Assembly: GCF_004564275.1 (NCBI RefSeq)
Contig: NZ_SPDV01000018.1
Location: 47,617-111,616, forward strand
Direction: 5' to 3'
Length of the DNA stretch: 64,000 nucleotides
Source of the DNA: Sphingomonas parva (ex Maeng et al. 2020)
Lineage (GTDB): Bacteria > Pseudomonadota > Alphaproteobacteria > Sphingomonadales > Sphingomonadaceae
The position numbers were made by a program, and so were the translations under genes. The notes under the pieces were generated by a model. It had not been told where the DNA came from. It worked only from the letters and a program-made list of their open reading frames with translations, and searched no databases. Shown piece after piece: positions 61,804 through 64,000 of the stretch. The number at the start of each line of letters is the position of its first letter. Positions within the stretch are counted from its first letter, which is position 1.

Positions 61804-63951
61804 CTACTCGGCGGCGACGGCGAAGGGGGTGTCGCCCTCGGCCCCGGCATTGTCGTCGATCGGCGCTTCGTCCGCCACGGACCGTGCGCCGTCGTCTACC
61901 GCCGGCTGCACTTCGCCAATGGCCTCGGCACCGACGATGGCCTCATTGCTGGGCGACTCGACCTCGCTTTCGATCGACGCTGGTATGGCGCGACCCGGCG
62001 TGCGGAGCGGTTCGGGCAACCAGCCGCTGCCTTCGAGCAGCACAGCCGCACGTGCCGCCATGTCCGGCTTCTTGAGATGCGCGATGTTCTCTGCGGCCCG
62101 TTCGCCCTTCGCCTCGGTCACTGCCTGAACGATCCGCGCCTTGGTCACACGGCCAAGGAACGTGTCGGCCGTCGGCCTCCAACCCGCCGCCACCATGTCG
62201 AGATCGACCGCCTTGGCGAGCATGTCGGCATGGGCAAGCGCACGCGGCCTGCGGTTGTAAGCCTCGAACGTGGCGTTGACCGTGCAGGCGACGCAGTAGG
62301 CGAACAGCGCCTTCTGCTGCTCGCCGTCCATGTCGCCGAGCGCATCCCACAGTGCTTCGGCTTGCGCGGGCAGCAAATCGGCAAGCGCCAAGTGCCGCGC
62401 ATCGATGGCTTGTGCAGACGCCGTATCGCCGAGCCCGGGTGCCTGGTGGCCGAACCCGATATGCTTGGCGTCGAGTTCGAGGCAGCTGTCGAGCGCGTAT
62501 CGGTAGAACAGCCGCAAGACGAGCGCATGGAGGCAGGCGTGGAATGCCACCTCCGGTGACCGTGCCACAGCATCCCGTAGTGCCAGCGTGCGGTGCGCGG
62601 TCAGCTCGGACATCAGCCGGTCAGGAATCGGGCGCAGGCCTTCATCCTCCTCGGGCTCCGTCGCTGCCTCGACATGGCTGTCGATGCCGGCCTGCTCACC
62701 GCCATGGTCGGTGCCGTTGTCGGCATGGTTGTAGTCGCCTTCTGCAACCGCATCCTGCTCGGGCTCGATGGGCAGTTCGTCCTCTGGCCGAACGAACCCG
62801 CGCTCGATCCGCAGGCTGCCATCCGGCGCGATACTGATGAAGGCACCGGCCCGTGCCACCTCGTCGGCGTCATAGGCCAGCGGTCGCTGGTCGAGCGCCT
62901 CGATCGCCGTTTCCAGCTCGCCCAGCCGTTCGTCCACTTCGTCGGGCAGTTCAGGCGAGTCTTCATGCTCGGCGACCAGTGCATCGTATTCGACTTGGAG
63001 CGCATCGCGCGTGGCCTGTTCTTCGGCGGTGATCTCCACCGGCGTGCCGCGCAGCTGGCGCAGCCCGTAGGTGTGGCCATAGGGGAAGTCGGGCGCTGCA
63101 TCGATCCAGCGCCAGCCTTCGGCCTGCACCTTCATCGCCTCCTCGCGCAGTCGCTCGGAGACCATCAGATCGACCAAACCAACATCCTGCAGCCAGCCGC
63201 CGTCGTCACCCTGGAACAGGTCGCGCATGACGCCGCCGCCCGCCTCGATATAGGCATCGATATCGATGAACCGGGCGCGCTTGTCGCATGCACGCACGGC
63301 GCCTTCGGTCAGCATCCGGCGGATCGCGTATGGCTGGCGGTCATAGGAGCCGGCGAGCCGTTCGAAGACCTGCTCCTGCCGTTCGTGATCGCCGTTGACG
63401 GTGAACGCCATCAATTGGTCGAGCGTGATCTCGTCTTCGGCATAGGCGTCGAGGATCTTCGGCGACACGCTGGCGAGCTTCAGGCGCTGCTTGACCACCG
63501 CCACCGACACGAACTGGTGCGCGGCGATCTCCTCCTCGGACTGGCCCTTCTCGCGGAGCGCCAGAAATGCACGGAACTGGTCGAGCGGATGCAGCGGTGC
63601 CCGCTGGATGTTCTCGGCCAGGCTGTCTTCCTCGGCATCGCCCTCGGTGCGGATAATGCACGGCACCGGCGCGTTGCGCGGCAGCTGCTTGCGCTTTACC
63701 AGCAATTCGAGCGCCCGGTAGCGGCGACCGCCTGACGGCACCTCGAACATGCCGGTCTCGTTGCCGTCGGCATCGACGACGGCGCGAACAGTGAGCGACT
63801 GCAACAGCGTGCGCCGAGCGATATCCTCGGCAAGGTCATCGATGCCGACTCCCGCCTTTATGCGGCGGACGTTGGACTGCGACAGCACCAGCTTGTCGAA
63901 CGGGATATCGCGCGAAACGCTGAGCGCGAGCTTGGGATTGGAATTGGGCAT
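61804..63951 (-). CDS. ParB/RepB/Spo0J family partition protein (large ICE form)
   Basis: 715 residues from ATG 63951 with GGAGAA upstream. ParB N-terminal nuclease/CTPase-like domain: IPFDKLVLSQSNVRRIKAGVGIDDLAEDIARRTLLQSL, then EVPSGGRRYRALELLVKRKQL and the DSLAENIQRAPLHPLDQFRAF box; an HTH (GQSEEEIAAHQFVSVAVVKQRLKLASVSPKI). A long C-terminal extension of about 450 residues, with an acidic centre, is typical of the large ICE/plasmid ParB relatives. May segregate or silence the element. Confidence 0.93.
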   Translation of the reverse strand: MPNSNPKLALSVSRDIPFDKLVLSQSNVRRIKAGVGIDDLAEDIARRTLLQSLTVRAVVDADGNETGMFEVPSGGRRYRALELLVKRKQLPRNAPVPCIIRTEGDAEEDSLAENIQRAPLHPLDQFRAFLALREKGQSEEEIAAHQFVSVAVVKQRLKLASVSPKILDAYAEDEITLDQLMAFTVNGDHERQEQVFERLAGSYDRQPYAIRRMLTEGAVRACDKRARFIDIDAYIEAGGGVMRDLFQGDDGGWLQDVGLVDLMVSERLREEAMKVQAEGWRWIDAAPDFPYGHTYGLRQLRGTPVEITAEEQATRDALQVEYDALVAEHEDSPELPDEVDERLGELETAIEALDQRPLAYDADEVARAGAFISIAPDGSLRIERGFVRPEDELPIEPEQDAVAEGDYNHADNGTDHGGEQAGIDSHVEAATEPEEDEGLRPIPDRLMSELTAHRTLALRDAVARSPEVAFHACLHALVLRLFYRYALDSCLELDAKHIGFGHQAPGLGDTASAQAIDARHLALADLLPAQAEALWDALGDMDGEQQKALFAYCVACTVNATFEAYNRRPRALAHADMLAKAVDLDMVAAGWRPTADTFLGRVTKARIVQAVTEAKGERAAENIAHLKKPDMAARAAVLLEGSGWLPEPLRTPGRAIPASIESEVESPSNEAIVGAEAIGEVQPAVDDGARSVADEAPIDDNAGAEGDTPFAVAAE

Positions 63952-64000
63952 GACACTTCTCCGGACGATCCGGCCGGGAGCCACTCTCCCGACACCTCGA

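Overview
The window is high-GC alphaproteobacterial DNA, most likely from a sphingomonad (Sphingomonadales). The evidence is the codon and base composition, the sphingomonad-type inositol/glycosyltransferase cluster, a metK operator of the alphaproteobacterial type, and a mobile element of the trb family common in this order. It splits into chromosome (about 1-19,970) and an integrative and conjugative element (ICE, about 19,970 to beyond the right edge).

Chromosome. A 5'-truncated class A penicillin-binding protein, a small lipoprotein, an S41 peptidase and an unknown exported protein lead into a dense sugar/inositol block. On the minus strand this block has a histidine phosphatase, a SAM methyltransferase, a circularly permuted clan-A glycoside hydrolase and myo-inositol-1-phosphate synthase. 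Divergently it has two nucleotide-sugar epimerases, four glycosyltransferases (two clearly CgeB-like) and a UDP-xylose synthase, mostly joined by 4-bp stop/start overlaps. The product is unknown but looks like a xylose- or inositol-containing glycoside. A VOC protein, lnt, metK (palindromic operator upstream, strong terminator downstream) and trmB close the chromosomal part.

ICE. A P4-type integrase is followed by a degenerate tRNA-Arg-like 3' end (candidate att remnant) and a dead IS3 orfA. The cargo is a TetR-controlled RND efflux locus carrying an SDR and an outer-membrane SphA-like protein. Next come a LysR regulator, a TrbK-like small protein, and the complete mating-pair-formation operon trbBCDEJKLFGI on the minus strand. 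The transfer and processing genes follow: CopG, TraG, relaxase, lytic transglycosylase, DUF736, TraF, DUF2840 and an AlpA-like regulator. A DUF1993 gene sits between copG and trbB. The parA/repA pair I expect beside DUF2840 is absent, and a DUF2285-type regulator is frameshifted.

Accessory island (about 51,260-58,830). This is the most interesting part. A membrane-anchored dUTPase/dCTP-deaminase-fold protein is divergent from abiEi-abiEii-acpS. Converging on acpS, with overlapping stop codons, is a minus-strand operon of six genes: an acyl-carrier-protein-like protein, an XRE repressor, an ImmA/IrrE protease, a thymidylate-synthase-like enzyme, an alpha-glutamyl/putrescinyl-thymine-pyrophosphorylase-like protein and a MazG-like pyrophosphohydrolase. 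I read this as a candidate nucleotide/base-modification or anti-phage system with its own carrier protein and phosphopantetheinyl transferase, probably induced through repressor cleavage.

Right end. A 52-residue protein, a DUF2493 protein, a Toprim protein and a large ParB-like protein, the conserved maintenance end of such ICEs. Several have strongly structured leaders sharing a GGGGTCCCC-hairpin module. No intact tRNA, rRNA or CRISPR array was seen.
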